Below are positions 47,921-59,844 of a stretch of 64,000 bases of DNA, piece after piece. A program made the translations under genes and the position numbers. The stretch comes from Ophiodon elongatus. Taxonomy: Eukaryota; Chordata; Actinopteri; Perciformes; Hexagrammidae. A model generated the notes under the pieces. It saw nothing but the letters and a program-made list of their open reading frames with translations. It was not told the DNA's origin and did no database searches. Positions within the stretch are counted from its first letter, which is position 1. Every line of letters starts with the position of its first letter. The DNA is taken from contig JACSYO010000093.1 of the NCBI GenBank assembly GCA_016806645.1, positions 62,001 to 126,000 of the forward strand, read 5' to 3'.

Positions 47921-48924
47921 ATCCCAGTGCTGAGGAGAGATAATTTTACTTATGCATGTGCAAAGTGTGTTTTCTATTTGACATTCTATATTTGTTGCAG
48001 ACTACAATTTATTTATTTTTTGGTGCAATATACATTTCATTCGTATGTGTTCTTGATTTACCGCTTTTTCCACACAGACAATAGGATTGAGTAGTGTGAA
48101 TTAAGATCATGGTAACCCCAAAGGGTAAGCCCTTTTGTTCTGGGATCAAAACGTGCAAGAATTCACCAAACCTTAAGAACACTGCCACACAACTAAATGC
48201 TGAAAAGCCTGATCTTGAAGTGCCATCATTATGTCAATATAAGTGGGTCAACTTTTCAGCTGCACAGTTGAAAGCACTGACGCAAGTGAAAGCCCTTACA
48301 TAGCATGCTAAAAAGGCTGCTTACAGTTAAGTAAACCAAAAAAAGGAGGATCTAATGATTTGGTTAATTGCTGCTGACATTTAGTTTCTTGCACAATAGT
48401 ATAAATTTAGGAACAAATCATTGCGAAAATAACATAATCTTAGAAGTTGAAAAACTAAATCCATCGAAACATTAGAAAAATCCCTTTTTTGATTAACAAT
48501 CTGCAGCTTTATGTTTAAAATCAATCTAAGCCTTGAATTTATCCCATGAAAATCTGACGTTTCTTACCCACCATATTTCACCAAACACAGAGGTCATGTG
48601 TTGACATTAGTTCTGTGTGATTCGACGTCTTGGTGATTTGGGGTCTTATTTTAGGTTTTTTGTTTTCTCTACATTTTTTCTGCCTCTTTCCTTTTCGCGA
48701 ATTATGAAGGCTGCTTTGGCAATTCTAAATAAGTGTTTTGACATCATTCTGGGAACAAATTCAGGTAGCTTAACTTGCTACACATGGAGAGCCAATCCCG
48801 CAGGAGCAAGAGACCAGGGGACCTCATGTGATTTAGATATTCATCTGCGTTTAGTTAATCAAATTTACTGACTTTATCCCCCGGATATGATGTCCAAGCT
48901 CTACGTAACACCCGCTGATATTAA

Positions 48925-48990
48925 AATATTATACCATATAATATAAAGATGTATAATATAATAATATTATATATATTATTATATAGGCCT
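48925..48990. repeat. AT-rich palindrome
   Basis: The TA/AT-only block around TAATATAATAATATTA followed by TATATTATTATATA can fold on itself. Confidence 0.6.
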
Positions 48991-49603
48991 ATTTATGTTT
49001 ATATAATATTCACAAAGACAATTTAAAAAACTTTCATTTATAATTGCAAAAGCAGCCTCCATTACAGGAAGAAAAAAGAAAACAAAAAAAAACCCTCAAA
49101 TCACAGAGAGGCCAATTCCCACGGGACTAAAGATAATTTGCAGTGGAATGTTTACAAGACAAATTACGGACATTAACACCATTCTCTCAAATCCTTGCAT
49201 CCTGTCCACTTACAAATAAGCACACACACACACACACACATGCACACACAGTCCTCCGAGTATACTAACAGACACTCCTAATTACAAAGCTACCAAGGTT
49301 TACAGAGTTATGTGAGTGATCACTGGTCCCCATTGTAAAAGATTATAAGAGCAGAACTTGATTAGAGCCTCTGTGAATCTGTGTGCGATGCCTGTGTTTC
49401 TGTATTCAATTAGGGAACGTAAAGGAGAAGACGTGCAGTAATATAGGTAAAGTAATTATGTCTTTCTCTCAAGGTGTCAAGGTCCTTATGTCTGGATCGC
49501 TTACACTGAGACATGATGATCTGTGCCACAATAACAAAAAAGAGTTGTGTTAACAGTTTCTACTGTTGGGAGGGGTGTGTGCGTTTTGTGTGTATCGTCC
49601 TAC

Positions 49604-49732
49604 CTTGACCTGTCCAACGTAGGCGTGATCCTGCTCCTCAATGACAGTGAGGTTCACCGGCAGTGAAGAATCGAACAGCGGGTCATTGTCATTAACATCT
49701 GTCACCACAACGCTCACCGTCACATTGGAGGT
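49604..49732 (-). CDS. pcdh15: pcdh15 exon: end of EC6, DVNDN linker, start of EC7
   Basis: Encodes TSNVTVSVVVTDVNDNDPLF, then SSLPVNLTVIEEQDHAYVGQ and VK. The DVNDN motif is a full calcium-binding cadherin linker between EC6 and EC7, and the glutamates of VIEEQ are the usual EC start ligands. Acceptor TGTGTAG|ACC, donor AAG|GTAGGA. Length is 129 nt, phase 0 at both ends, so the exon could be skipped without a frameshift. Confidence 0.95.
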
Positions 49733-50504
49733 CTACACACGCATTCAGAAAAACACAAATTTGTGTTACTATTCTAATCAGTTCAGAAAACATCCAAAGC
49801 TGAAATTTGTTTTCCATTAAACATATTTTTCTAGGGTCGTAAAGTTTTTTATGTGATGGATTATACGGGATTAATTCATCTTCCTATTTCACAGAGGTTT
49901 TATTTGACCAGTTTAGTCTATTTTTTCCTTCTTATTAACAGCTCCTTTATGTAACAAACTAAAGAGCCCATTTTACTTGCTAATTAGCTGCACTTTGGTC
50001 CTGATGTTCCATCTTTTTGTGCTTCTAACGACTAACATTTTCGAACAAAAATTGATTTAAAAACTGTTCACCAATAGTCCACTTTCCACTTTTTCTTGCC
50101 ATGTTAAAAGGTATTTGTGTTAAAATATGAATAATTAAGAAATACGTGTAAAAATTTATGAAGAAGGGTAACTAGGGGTCAAAGAAAGAATACTTCTCAT
50201 CAATCATACGGTGTAATTTTGGAACAGACAGCTCAGCTGGTATAATCCGGTTTTTTTTGTTCCCAAAAGTCAGATGGAGAGACTGTGCCAAGAAACTTAA
50301 CTGATCACCTGAGGCATTAGTGCACGTTTGTGAATGTTTGGATTCATTAATTCATAAATTTGTAAAGTAAATGTCACCAATTCTCACTGTTTCACAACCG
50401 AGAGCAAAAGCATAAGAAATGTTACAGAGTGAGTGCAGAGGACAAGGAAAGAGAGAGGAGCTGGTAAGAGGTCACCAATTTCTTAATTTGACTTTCAGAA
50501 GAGC

Positions 50505-50507
<3 letters not shown>

Positions 50508-50570
<63 letters not shown>
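50508..50570. repeat. (GA)n microsatellite
   Basis: About 31 uninterrupted GA units. Confidence 0.98.
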
Positions 50571-50574
<4 letters not shown>

Positions 50575-52306
50575 TGATTCACAACAATGGAATGGAAAAA
50601 GGGAATGCAGTGTGTGTGGGAGAGTGAAAATCACAGAGGTGAGAACAGGCTATTGAGGTTTGCAGGGCACACAGTGATGCAAGTAATTTGAGGTTAAGAA
50701 CTCACAGTTGACAAAACTGTTTATCCGAATGCCAATATATGTAAAGCAGAATGAGCTCTGATATAATGAACAGGAAGGTTGTGAGCAGCGCTGGAACACA
50801 CACACAAATAGAGAGAAGGAGACGCAGTAAGCTTCATTTTGCATTGGGGGCTCTAAGCAAATCATTTTTCCGATAACCTACAGCTCAGAGTTTATTATCT
50901 TGCTGATATCATGGCCAACCGCCAAAGTTTCCCGCCCACCCAACCTACAGTTCATACTCATTGTGCCTTTAAGGTTTCAGATGTATTCTCTACCATGCGT
51001 TGTTTTCAATGACTAATATGACTAAAAGAAGAGGAACGTATCAATTATTACATATATTACATGTTTATATAACTTTTCACACTAGCTGTCCGTGAAGGTT
51101 TTACATTAGCATCCTGTGATAGAGCGGAGAGTAGTAAAAGCTTAACAAGTCAGTGCTGTGGATTCATCCTCTTTTGAGTTAAATGTGATGTGGGCTTAAT
51201 GTGAGTCTCACTTTCTGCAGGGAAAACCCCTGCCTGTCTTTACAATTCCTCAGCAACCACTTGTGATGGATGGGAAACCACTAATGTCTGCCAGCTTAAA
51301 CACTTTTCACAAACTCAGGACATGTTTCCACTTCAACGCCAAACTGCTGTGCTTGCTCTGTGTTGTTTCAATTAAAAGACACAGCAGGCAATATTTTTCT
51401 CATTGCCTTAAAATCCTGAGAAAAATGAATTCACAATTAATTGATCCAACTCAAAAAGTATTCCTTTGTGCCATAGACCTCCATCGTGCATTGTCGCTAT
51501 GGGTCACATGTTCCCTCATTACAGTGGTCGCTGTACACTGCAATCCAGCTGTTTCTTTTATGCTTCACATTCAAAGGCTCATTTTCAAGCTGTTTGGCTG
51601 CCAGCCGTCCAATCATATTCCTCTAGTTGTACGGCGCAGCCAATACAACCGTACACATCTCACTATTACCCTGAGACTAGTCGAGCATGTGCATAATGTT
51701 TGGTGTTGTTGATTTAACAGAGAAATGAGAAGTGTCTCGGACTAAAATGTATTAAAACCAAAGTTGAAATAGTCCCCAACAAATGTTTTAATCAAACACT
51801 TTACGGTCCAGGTGTCTTAAGAAATTACTTAGCTTTTTCAAAAGATGTAACTATATATTTGTGGCCAATTTTATTAAATAGTTGTGTTTTCAGTAGGAAT
51901 AAATGGGCTTGGCTTTGAGTGTCACATAAAGTATTGTGAAGAATTATTCACATGTCGTTGTTTTTTGGTCTTTTCATCGGATTTGTTCAAACAACTTAAA
52001 AACATCAGCCTTATTCTTCCAGCTACTGAACACACTTTTACCTTCATTAATGTAGCTTCTAATAGTAATTAATGGTGGAAACATGAGCTGATTCCCATAC
52101 TCATATCCTTAGTACAATTTTATACAACACCAAAGTTTAAGTTGCACCCGACAATGCACGGTGCCCTTACAGTGGAGCTGTTTTACTGCACCAACTTGTA
52201 GGGCCCTCAATCTGTGGCAGTATGATGGATTCACTGGCCAAATAGCCAATTAGGCACTTTGTAGTCTGACACTCTCACAACGGGACATTTAATAATAGGG
52301 GACACA

Positions 52307-52310
<4 letters not shown>

Positions 52311-52340
<30 letters not shown>
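52311..52340. repeat. (TG)n microsatellite
   Basis: 15 TG units. Confidence 0.97.
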
Positions 52341-52341
<1 letters not shown>

Positions 52342-53995
52342 TTCCGTGTGCACGCATATGAAGACAACCCAAGGCCTTTCGAGTGATGCTGATTAATGGG
52401 CCCGTGTGAGGCGACTACACCCCAATCTTTTATTCTCCCTTTTCTATTTCTTTTCGCTCCTTGTCTTCCTTTCTGTCTCTCTGTGTTGCTCACACCATTC
52501 CTTTCTCATACACCTTCTCTCTCATTTTTCAGCTCGTTTAAAATATAATGGAGCGTCAAGCAGAAAAATGTCCAAACTACTTTTAGCCATTTTCTGACTT
52601 AAAGACCTTTGGGGCACAAAGATAATACACTAATTGTCATGGTCCAGAGAACAATTGACTAAGTATATGTGTGCATGTCCGTGAGTGTGTATGCGACAAA
52701 ACTCCTTTATATAATTGCATATTAACACACAGTACAATTGTTCAGGTGATGAGAGCCCCCTGAACACCTCTCACATCTCTCTTCCTTCCTCACTCACTCT
52801 GAATTCCTCCCACTTGTTCTTTCCCTTGTTGTGTGCGAGGGTGTGTGTGAGAGAAGGTCAGAGTATTCAAATCAGCATTTTCTCTCCTCAGAGGGACCTC
52901 AAACTTTACCTTTTGCTTTACTTGACATGTGGGGGAGGGGTGCCGGTGAAGAGGAGTCAAGAAGACAAATGTCTTCTAATGCGAGACTAATAGATGGATG
53001 ATGAGGCGGAGAAGAGAAGCTAGAAAGGGATATTGTTGAAAGCCAGAGGAGTAGAGAACGAGGAAAGAGGGGAGGGCAGGGGGACTCTGTCTTCATCTGA
53101 CTTTCATGTGAGAGCAACTTAAGATTTGACTTTTAAAAGAGGAAAGCCGAGAAGAACACAAACAGAGAGTGATGGAGAGAGCGACTCTGATGACCTGTGA
53201 TCAGTTAAGTAAGTGAGAAAGTGAGGAAGGCCACACACTCCATCTTTACAAAATAGCTCTTTTTAGAATTTGTGTGGCCATTTTATATAGTGACATGTTT
53301 ATTCCACACTAAGCCATAGCTTATGTGAGAAAACAACATGCATTCGCAGCAGCTTTTTCTGGATTTTAAATCTGAGGACTGAAATATAATAAATAAAGTG
53401 AATAGAAGTGATCACCGGTTTGCAAGATTTTTAGGTTCTTCCACAGTTGTCAAATAACAAAATGACTGATCACACTTAATTGGTAAGGAGTGGAGCAGTT
53501 CGGACGTGACCATTGGTTTGTGAAATGCAGATCTGAAGCCTCAAGTTTGACATTGTTGTCGTCGCCATCTTTTTGCAACGGGAAATACAACCGAACGCTG
53601 AATAATAAATAGATAAATACATTCTTAGACTACAAGGTCTTCTCCTTCACAGCTGTTAAAGTTGTAAAGGCCAGATGGGACTCACTTGCAAATATTTTTA
53701 ATTATGAAGTATCCATATTGGTTTCAAATTCATTGTTACAAGTAGGTTTTTGCTTTTTTATTTTTTATTTTGATTGGGATTGTTATTATGATTACTATTA
53801 TTACTGAATGAGACATTTTTTTCCCATGTTGTCTTCTGATATCCCTCTTTTTACACAATGCCACAGCTGTTGTTTGTGGCAGTTCACTGTGTAGGATGTT
53901 CCACCTGGCCACTCAGTTTAATTACATTGTAGATCTGAGACAACTCAAATAAAGACAAACCGTTAATATCTGTGCGGTAGAGCTCAGTTTCTTAC

Positions 53996-54089
53996 CCCAT
54001 CTGGGTGTCCGTCTGAGGCTGTGACCACCAGGGTATAATAATCCACTGACTCCCTGTCCAGAGGCTTGTCCAGCACCAAATACCCTGAA
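53996..54089 (-). CDS. pcdh15: pcdh15 exon: EC6 LDRE segment
   Basis: Encodes SGYLVLDKPLDRESVDYYTL followed by VVTASDGHPDG. It carries the typical cadherin LDRE calcium motif and the A-x-DG turn of the late strands. Acceptor CTTACTCCAG|T, donor GGG|GTAAGA, 94 nt, ending in phase 0. The frame is confirmed on both sides: AA plus T gives Asn, and the next exon begins with a full ACC codon. Confidence 0.93.
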
Positions 54090-55256
54090 CTGGAGTAAGA
54101 ACACACAGATAGTCCTGTTAACCCTCTAGGCATGAGCTTAAAAATGAATCAGAGCAGGAACAAACAGTACAATAAAAGTGAAATACAAAACACAGGTCCA
54201 AAAGGAGGAAACACAACCAAACAATACTTTTCTGTAGAGTCCTGATTTTTATTAGAAGTTTCAGTTCATAATTAATTGATTGCTAACCACGTTAATCATT
54301 CTCATGCTGATACTTCCAGGCATTCGTAAGTAGTTTCTATGCTAACTCTGGATCAAGGGGCACATTTGGGCACCTATTTCTTTTCATAGACACTACTTTG
54401 GAGGGAACACTATTCAGAAAATTGCAAGCACTAATAACCACTGCTTAAAAACATTAACACCCATTATGGGCACTTTACTGATGCAGATGATACCTCATCC
54501 CTATCACCTCACCCACAATGATATTAAGGAATGCCCTCTTGGGTGCTGTTGCTATAATGGCTCAGACAGTGGTGTGTCATAAAAAACACCTTTCTCAAGT
54601 CACAGTCTTCTCACTAAAATAGAGTTTAAATGCAAAATACTTAAAACCTCGAGTAAGATCTTGTGAATATCAATACTGATTAATGACACATTAAATATAA
54701 ACTTAAATTGTATTGACTAATGGTGAGATAAAAAAGGTCTTACACCATCACCATATTGGTTTATTGGTCGATGTGTATTGTAATCATATATATATGATAA
54801 AATAAATCAAGTAGAAAGGTGAGAAACCACTAACCAGCCCTTTGAATATTTTTTTTCACAAATGAATGAATGTGAATTATTAGTATGGTTCACTTGTCAT
54901 ATAATATATATGACATATATATATCTCAAACTCAAGTTAATTGAGTACAATTCTGCGATCAGAAATGTCTTAACACAAGCAAAGAGATAAAAGTCAGATT
55001 TAAGGGCAAATGATTAATGCATAAGTCAAAGTCTACTTTACAAGTTCACTGAAGAACTAGAATAACTGCTTCAGTGCAGCCTGTCTGAGAATTCTGACCA
55101 ATCAAAACCAGCAGAAAGCTTTGATGTCGGCCTGATTGACTACAATATTTACTCGCCAAGTGAAGATTTACATAATGATTGAAGTGTTTTTAATTTAAGC
55201 TACTTTAAGAAACTATCTGAAATGCACATTTCTCCAAATATTGACAGTATGCGTAG

Positions 55257-55303
55257 GTGTGCGTGTGCGTGCGTGCGTGTGTGTGTGTGTGTGTGTTTGT
55301 GTG
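55257..55303. repeat. GT/GC-type microsatellite
   Basis: GTGC units on the left pass into pure GT. Confidence 0.92.
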
Positions 55304-56324
55304 CAGATGTTAAATGGTCTACAGAGGGAAAGATGTGAAGCTGTGTTTTCTTTTTTTTCAAACACACTACAAAACTTTTCCTGTATATTTATGTTTGATT
55401 CGTGGAAAGTAAAGTCTGTGAATGCACATGCACACATACGTGGGCATGCACACACACACCACACTCTTATTTTCTCATTCACACCACATATTTTGACACA
55501 TTTTCTTCACATGCCTACTGCTCTCCAACCAAACATCTGCTATGACATGTGAGGAGGCCTTAAATAAAAATCCCATTGTCTAAGATGAACCCAGGATAAT
55601 TCAAATGTATTTATGAACGAACGGTGATGAACCTCCTAAAAGCTCATCACTGATCATTGTACTGATGCAGGCCCTTTTAGTTCTGTATTAAACTAATCTA
55701 AATCTTTTGGATATTCGTGTGGGTTCCTCCAATACTTGCTTTCCCCACACACTGAAATAATTTAACTGAGCCAAATTCTGCACAAAAGCAATAAAGAATC
55801 ACTCCATCCTTCGCCAATACGTGCTGTGCATGTTGCACTTGTGCGGTAGAAAAAGAACAACTTGGCTTGTCCTCTGGTGCTGTGATGCACAAAGCACAGC
55901 TGAGGCACAGAAAACTTTTGGCAAATATTGGAAGATTTCACAATGTCTGACAGAACCCATCAGATACCAGAATGCAGAAATCAAAGCCCTTCAATTCATT
56001 TTAATCTATGCTCTTATGAATAACTGTGCAGGGGGCTTCTTTACTTAGTCTCTCATCATTGTTCGTCGTTTACTTCCGAGCACTCTAACATTTTTGTCCA
56101 TCTTTCACTTTGTCCTTGCTCTGCTCTCTTATCTCTTATCTCTTACTCTCTTTCTCTCCTTTTTTTCTTCCCCATTTCTTCCAGTCTTTCACCACTCTCT
56201 ACTTTGTTTCTCTCTTGTCTCCTCCCTCAAGAAATGCAGATAGGATCTTTCCCCAGCATAAGAAATGCATTTTTAATGGACAATAAATGAATAAATACAA
56301 CAAAAGCCCACAGAGTCAGTATCT

Positions 56325-56376
56325 CTGTGTGTGTGTGTGTGGTGTGTGTGTGTGTGTGGTGCGTGTGCGCGTGTGG
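56325..56376. repeat. Interrupted (GT)n microsatellite
   Basis: GT units with GG and GC interruptions. It lies 80 bp from a CACG/CA array of opposite sense (56456-56509). Confidence 0.93.
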
Positions 56377-56455
56377 AGGAGTGTACGGGTGTGTTTATGT
56401 GAAGCCCTTGGTTGAGCCTGAGCCCTGTAGGATAAAATTTCGACTACTTTCAACT

Positions 56456-56509
56456 ACACACACGCACGCACGCACGCACGGACGCACGCACACCCACACA
56501 CACACACAC
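56456..56509. repeat. (CACG)n and (CA)n microsatellite
   Basis: Tetramer CACG repeats followed by CA repeats. Confidence 0.94.
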
Positions 56510-56654
56510 TGTTATGTTATAATGCACTGGTTGTACGGTATGCACATCACAGTACGAATACACAAATAAGAAAACTGGTAATGCTTTAGCTTGTAAAAAT
56601 ATAAATTTAAACAAAATACACAGTTTTAATCAAACATGATGAAATATACGATTT

Positions 56655-56674
56655 TGTGTGTGTGTTTGTGTGTG
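56655..56674. repeat. Short (GT)n run at a splice donor
   Basis: GT-rich 20-mer that begins 5 bp into the intron after the exon at 56680-56759. On the gene strand the donor reads GTAAGCACACACAAACAC. Confidence 0.9.
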
Positions 56675-56679
56675 CTTAC

Positions 56680-56759
56680 TTTTGCTGTAGAGCAAAATGT
56701 CCAAAGGTGTCTCCTCTTTGGATTTTGTATGTGATGGGGTCCCTCTCACGATCCACTGC
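56680..56759 (-). CDS. pcdh15: pcdh15 exon: EC6 middle strands
   Basis: A short 80-nt exon encoding AVDRERDPITYKIQRGDTFG and then HFALQQ plus two bases of the next codon. VDRERDP stands where a cadherin DxD calcium motif is expected, followed by the ITY-I strand. Acceptor TTCTCAAG|GCA, donor AA|GTAAGC. It starts in phase 0, directly continuing LLNLQ of the upstream exon, and the split codon is completed as AAT (Asn) by the downstream exon. The intron carries CA repeats starting 5 nt past the donor. Confidence 0.88.
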
Positions 56760-57403
56760 CTTGAGAAGTAAACAATGACGAAACACACATTTATCACACG
56801 TCTTATTTCCATCAGAAAATGTCCAGCCTTGTATGTTGTATAAAGCAGTGATTTAAAAAGAGGTTGGAGTTGCAGTTGCCCGGGGAGTATGTGGAAAGAT
56901 TATGGAGTAGCTCAATTCATAGGAAAAAATTTAAATTACATTTTGATTTGAAAAAAATATATAAATATATCTATCAACATACTGAGTAAGCTATAACCCC
57001 TAAACACTATGATTGAAATAAACAGTGTATGAAAACTCGTTCGCTATTGAGGCGAGAAGCTGAAACTGTTAAAAGTAATGAATAAACAATTCAACCAGTC
57101 AGCTTAAAGTAAAGGATAAATGGTTGAAAAAGCTCAAATAAATGGCAAAAGAGTTGAAATAGTTTTCGAAACCTAATGACTGAATGTCTGAGGCATCCAG
57201 CCTCAGCTAAAACCCCTTGAAACACCAAAGGTTCAATCGTGTGAAAAGATAATTGCGACAAAATACAAATAACAGTGTAACAGCATCCAGTTGAAAAACA
57301 GTTCAAATGAACACATCTCGACATACGAGGTGTGGGTGAAGGGGTTGCTAATTGACTTCATCTGTCGGGAGCTGTGGAGGTGACAACCACTGGGACATAG
57401 CAC

Positions 57404-57443
<40 letters not shown>

Positions 57444-57479
57444 GTGTGTGTGTGTGTGAGAGAGAGAGCAAGCGTGTAC
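56760..57479 (-). other. pcdh15 intron, 720 bp
   Basis: Intron in EC6, with a CA tract on the gene strand beginning about 20 nt past the donor (57404-57458). Nothing else seen. Confidence 0.7.
57404..57468. repeat. (GT)n plus (GA)n tract near a splice donor
   Basis: About 27 GT units with one CG, then five GA units, ending 11 bp from the donor of the exon at 57480-57612. Confidence 0.97.
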
Positions 57480-57612
57480 CTGCAGATTAAGCAGTGTAGC
57501 TCCCGTCCTCATAGCTTCGCTGATCTCCAGATTGTATTGTTGTCGGAGGAAACGTGGGGGGCTCTGGTTGTTTGGGGGCAAAACTTCGATATAGACTGTA
57601 GTAATGGATGAT
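57480..57612 (-). CDS. pcdh15: pcdh15 exon: end of EC5, EC5-EC6 linker, start of EC6
   Basis: Encodes SSITTVYIEVLPPNNQSPPR followed by a new repeat start (YNLEISEAMRTGATLLNLQ). The last strand of EC5 leads into the linker, but the linker reads PPNNQSPP where a classical cadherin has DxNDNxP, so some calcium ligands are missing; I recall mammalian PCDH15 having nearly the same PPNNQSPPRF linker. Acceptor TTTAG|A, donor CAG|GTACAC, 133 nt, ending in phase 0. About 20 nt past the donor the intron turns into a long CA tract. Confidence 0.93.
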
Positions 57613-58284
57613 CTAAAGAGAGAGAGAGAGAGAATGAGGAGAAAAAGAGAATGGGGTAAAGCCAAATGGAGAGATTACAAAGACAGATAGAGAAGCAGCC
57701 TGTAAGAGAGAAGCAGATAACAGAGGAATAGTAGCAGAGAAATGTTGGCGAGGGATATGAGGAGAAAAGGCGGAAGAGAAGAGCTGGAGGGCAGCACAAG
57801 AGGATAGTGGGTAAAAAAAGCAGTGTCAGGGATAGTGAATGGTCTATTATTTAACTGAAGAGTGGCTGGCCAGTTTTTGTTTCTTTGCACTTCATGCTGT
57901 GTTTAACTAATCGATAAGAGCGTCAACAACATTGTGACTGACAATGAGTCTGGACAGTGCTCTGCTAGGCTTTAACAAACGTCTTTTAGCAGGGCTTAAC
58001 GTTTCTATTGTGGATTTTCACAAACTTATCCTACTGTTTCGAGGATTCATTCATGTGGAGGCTGATTCATCTTTCTCTTCATTAATTTTAATAACATTAT
58101 GTCTGTATAGAGTGACAGTATCTTTTATTATTCCTTCAGAATCTTGAAGATACTGTGAGGAACTTTTAACCGGTTATGAAACAGTCTCAAATTAATACTG
58201 ATGCCTCTAAATGACCTGGTAAACAAAACCATCAGCAAGAAGACGCTCTAATTTGTATATAGTTATTCTTAATGATTGTCATCG

Positions 58285-58612
58285 GTTACACCGGGTCGGA
58301 TTCTGTGCAAAATCACGCAGGCACACCAGAAACTCCTGCAGCTCAGACTCCGACTGGGCCTCCGGCAGGGACCTGCCCACCGCGGACAGACACAGCTCCA
58401 GTGGAATTGGAAAGCTCCGTGACCGGCAGAAGGGGCTCCTGCTACAGTCAGGGGCCGAGCTTTGCCTCACTGCTCCCCGGGACCCCGCTGGGAACCAACA
58501 CCACGCTCTCGGAGACCCAGGCCGTATTGCTGGGCCCACTGGAGGGAAGGGAGGCACGAGAGAACCAGAACCAAGACTGCCCGAGACAGACGGTCAAACC
58601 CTGCTGCAGTAA
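58285..58612. other. GC-rich, CpG-containing island with overlapping open frames, unidentified
   Basis: A sharp rise in GC content and about 15 CpG sites in about 330 bp inside an AT-rich intron. Plus-strand frames of 143 and 119 codons and minus-strand frames of 92 and 80 codons overlap. The minus-strand end LQEFLVCLRDFAQNPTRC before a stop is the most protein-like part. I do not recognise it. Possible explanations are an old retrocopy, part of a retroelement or an intronic CpG island; a short A run at 58689-58698 would fit a plus-strand retrocopy. Confidence 0.3.
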
Positions 58613-59638
58613 AATGAGAAGTTGTCTTAAGGGATTCTGCTGCTCGGAAACACTAGCAGTTTGGTCCACAGGGGCCGTGAAAATCAACACAAAAAAAAAG
58701 TAAGCTTGTGGTAGCTTTAAAGGTGAGCCCCGTCCCTTAAAAACATAAACCTTTTATATCATATTAGAATTAATATCAATTTCAACATTTTTTAATCAAC
58801 AAGTATGTTACCTTATTGACCTGCAGTTGACAGAGCTGATTATTTCCAGCGCTGTAAACAGCATGTGTCCATGTGTCAGTTTTTCTTTCTGAAATATCTG
58901 ATTACCTGGTTCAAAGTTGTCATGTCAAACTTCATTTTTCAGCCCTCTGGCAAATTGACTGACTTACATAATTGAGATAACAACATACTAACTGCAAATT
59001 AAACTAAGACCCTACTGGCATCTGGAAACTGGCTTGACATCTGCTAGACCAATTATCTTAGATAATTCAATCATGTATTTTGATCCTGGACACCAAGATT
59101 CAAGAGAGCTGGGACTCTCAATAATGCCTACAAAATAAAACGCTCCCCTGGCAGGGAACACGATAGTACAGGATACTTTGTGGGAATAATATTACTTGGT
59201 TATATATTACAACACTCTTTTTAATTTGCATTAACAAAATAAATGACCCCCCCCCACTTCCGAAAAAATATATAATTGATAACCTCAGACCTACTAAGAT
59301 TCCCCGCTTATCTAACATTAACAGAGGTCAAGAACAAAAAAGTATAATGTATTAAATTAAATATCCATAGTATATCAGAACCACCTGAACATACAGTAGC
59401 AGCCTTTTTTGTTGTTAGTAAGTTAGGTAAATAATCATATTCAACTCAGTATCAGTGTGGGCTAAACTGTGTAGATTTTATCAGCTTGTTCAAACTCTTC
59501 TTTGAAGCTATGTTTAAATTGGTTTTCTTTAAAGACATCAACGGCCATCACCTGGGAATTTTCTAGACTTTCTAGTATACCGGTATGCATTTCCCAAACT
59601 TATTCAGCCATGGTTTGGTATCTTGGAAGATTTCTGGA

Positions 59639-59844
59639 TCACTTCTTGAATTCAAAATAAAGATTTGAGTTTGAGACGGTGTTTGGCGGCACAGTATGAG
59701 TTTGCATTGAATGGCCCACCAGCGTGTCAGTGAGGTTCGTGGATTTAGACACATTGAATAATGTTCCTCCTGCTTTGTCAAAGAAAGTGTTGAGGTCTGA
59801 TGCTGGCTCACATGAAAATAACAGTGGCTCACTGAACACATCAT
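59639..59844 (-). pseudogene. Protein-like open frame with stop, possibly a relic or orphan terminal exon
   Basis: Preceded by CATTTTCATCCAG, a usable acceptor. The frame reads DDVFSEPLLFSCEPASDLNT, then FFDKAGGTLFNVSKS and NLTDTLVGHSMQ, ending LYFEFKK and a TGA stop. Composition is balanced, unlike the low-complexity frames elsewhere. It is on the pcdh15 strand, but the phase (two bases before the first codon) does not match the upstream pcdh15 exon, which needs one. Family unknown; it could be a chance open frame. Confidence 0.25.

Larger units (their letters stand above)
41548..49603 (-). other. pcdh15 intron, 8.1 kb
   Basis: Intron inside EC7. It holds a dispersed repeat (43008-43330), a TIR element (43880-44651), a GA tract (45556-45582), a degenerate long-period tandem repeat (about 47220-47920), an AT-rich palindrome (48925-48990) and a short CA run (49220-49250). 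The reading frame joins cleanly across it, so no coding exon is missing. Confidence 0.65.
49733..53995 (-). other. pcdh15 intron, 4.3 kb
   Basis: Intron in EC6. It contains a GA tract (50508-50570), a GT tract (52311-52340) and pyrimidine-rich patches. A 149-codon open frame at 51263-51712 has no recognisable domain and I do not call it a gene. Confidence 0.65.
54090..56679 (-). other. pcdh15 intron, 2.6 kb
   Basis: Intron in EC6. It contains three GT/CA tracts (55257-55303, 56325-56376, 56456-56509) and a further GT run touching the donor of the exon at 56680-56759. No exon found. Confidence 0.7.

Noticed and set aside
51263..51712. 149-codon plus-strand open frame
   Set aside because: No recognisable motif. 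The stretch looks like intronic or repeat sequence with a chance open frame on the strand opposite to the gene.
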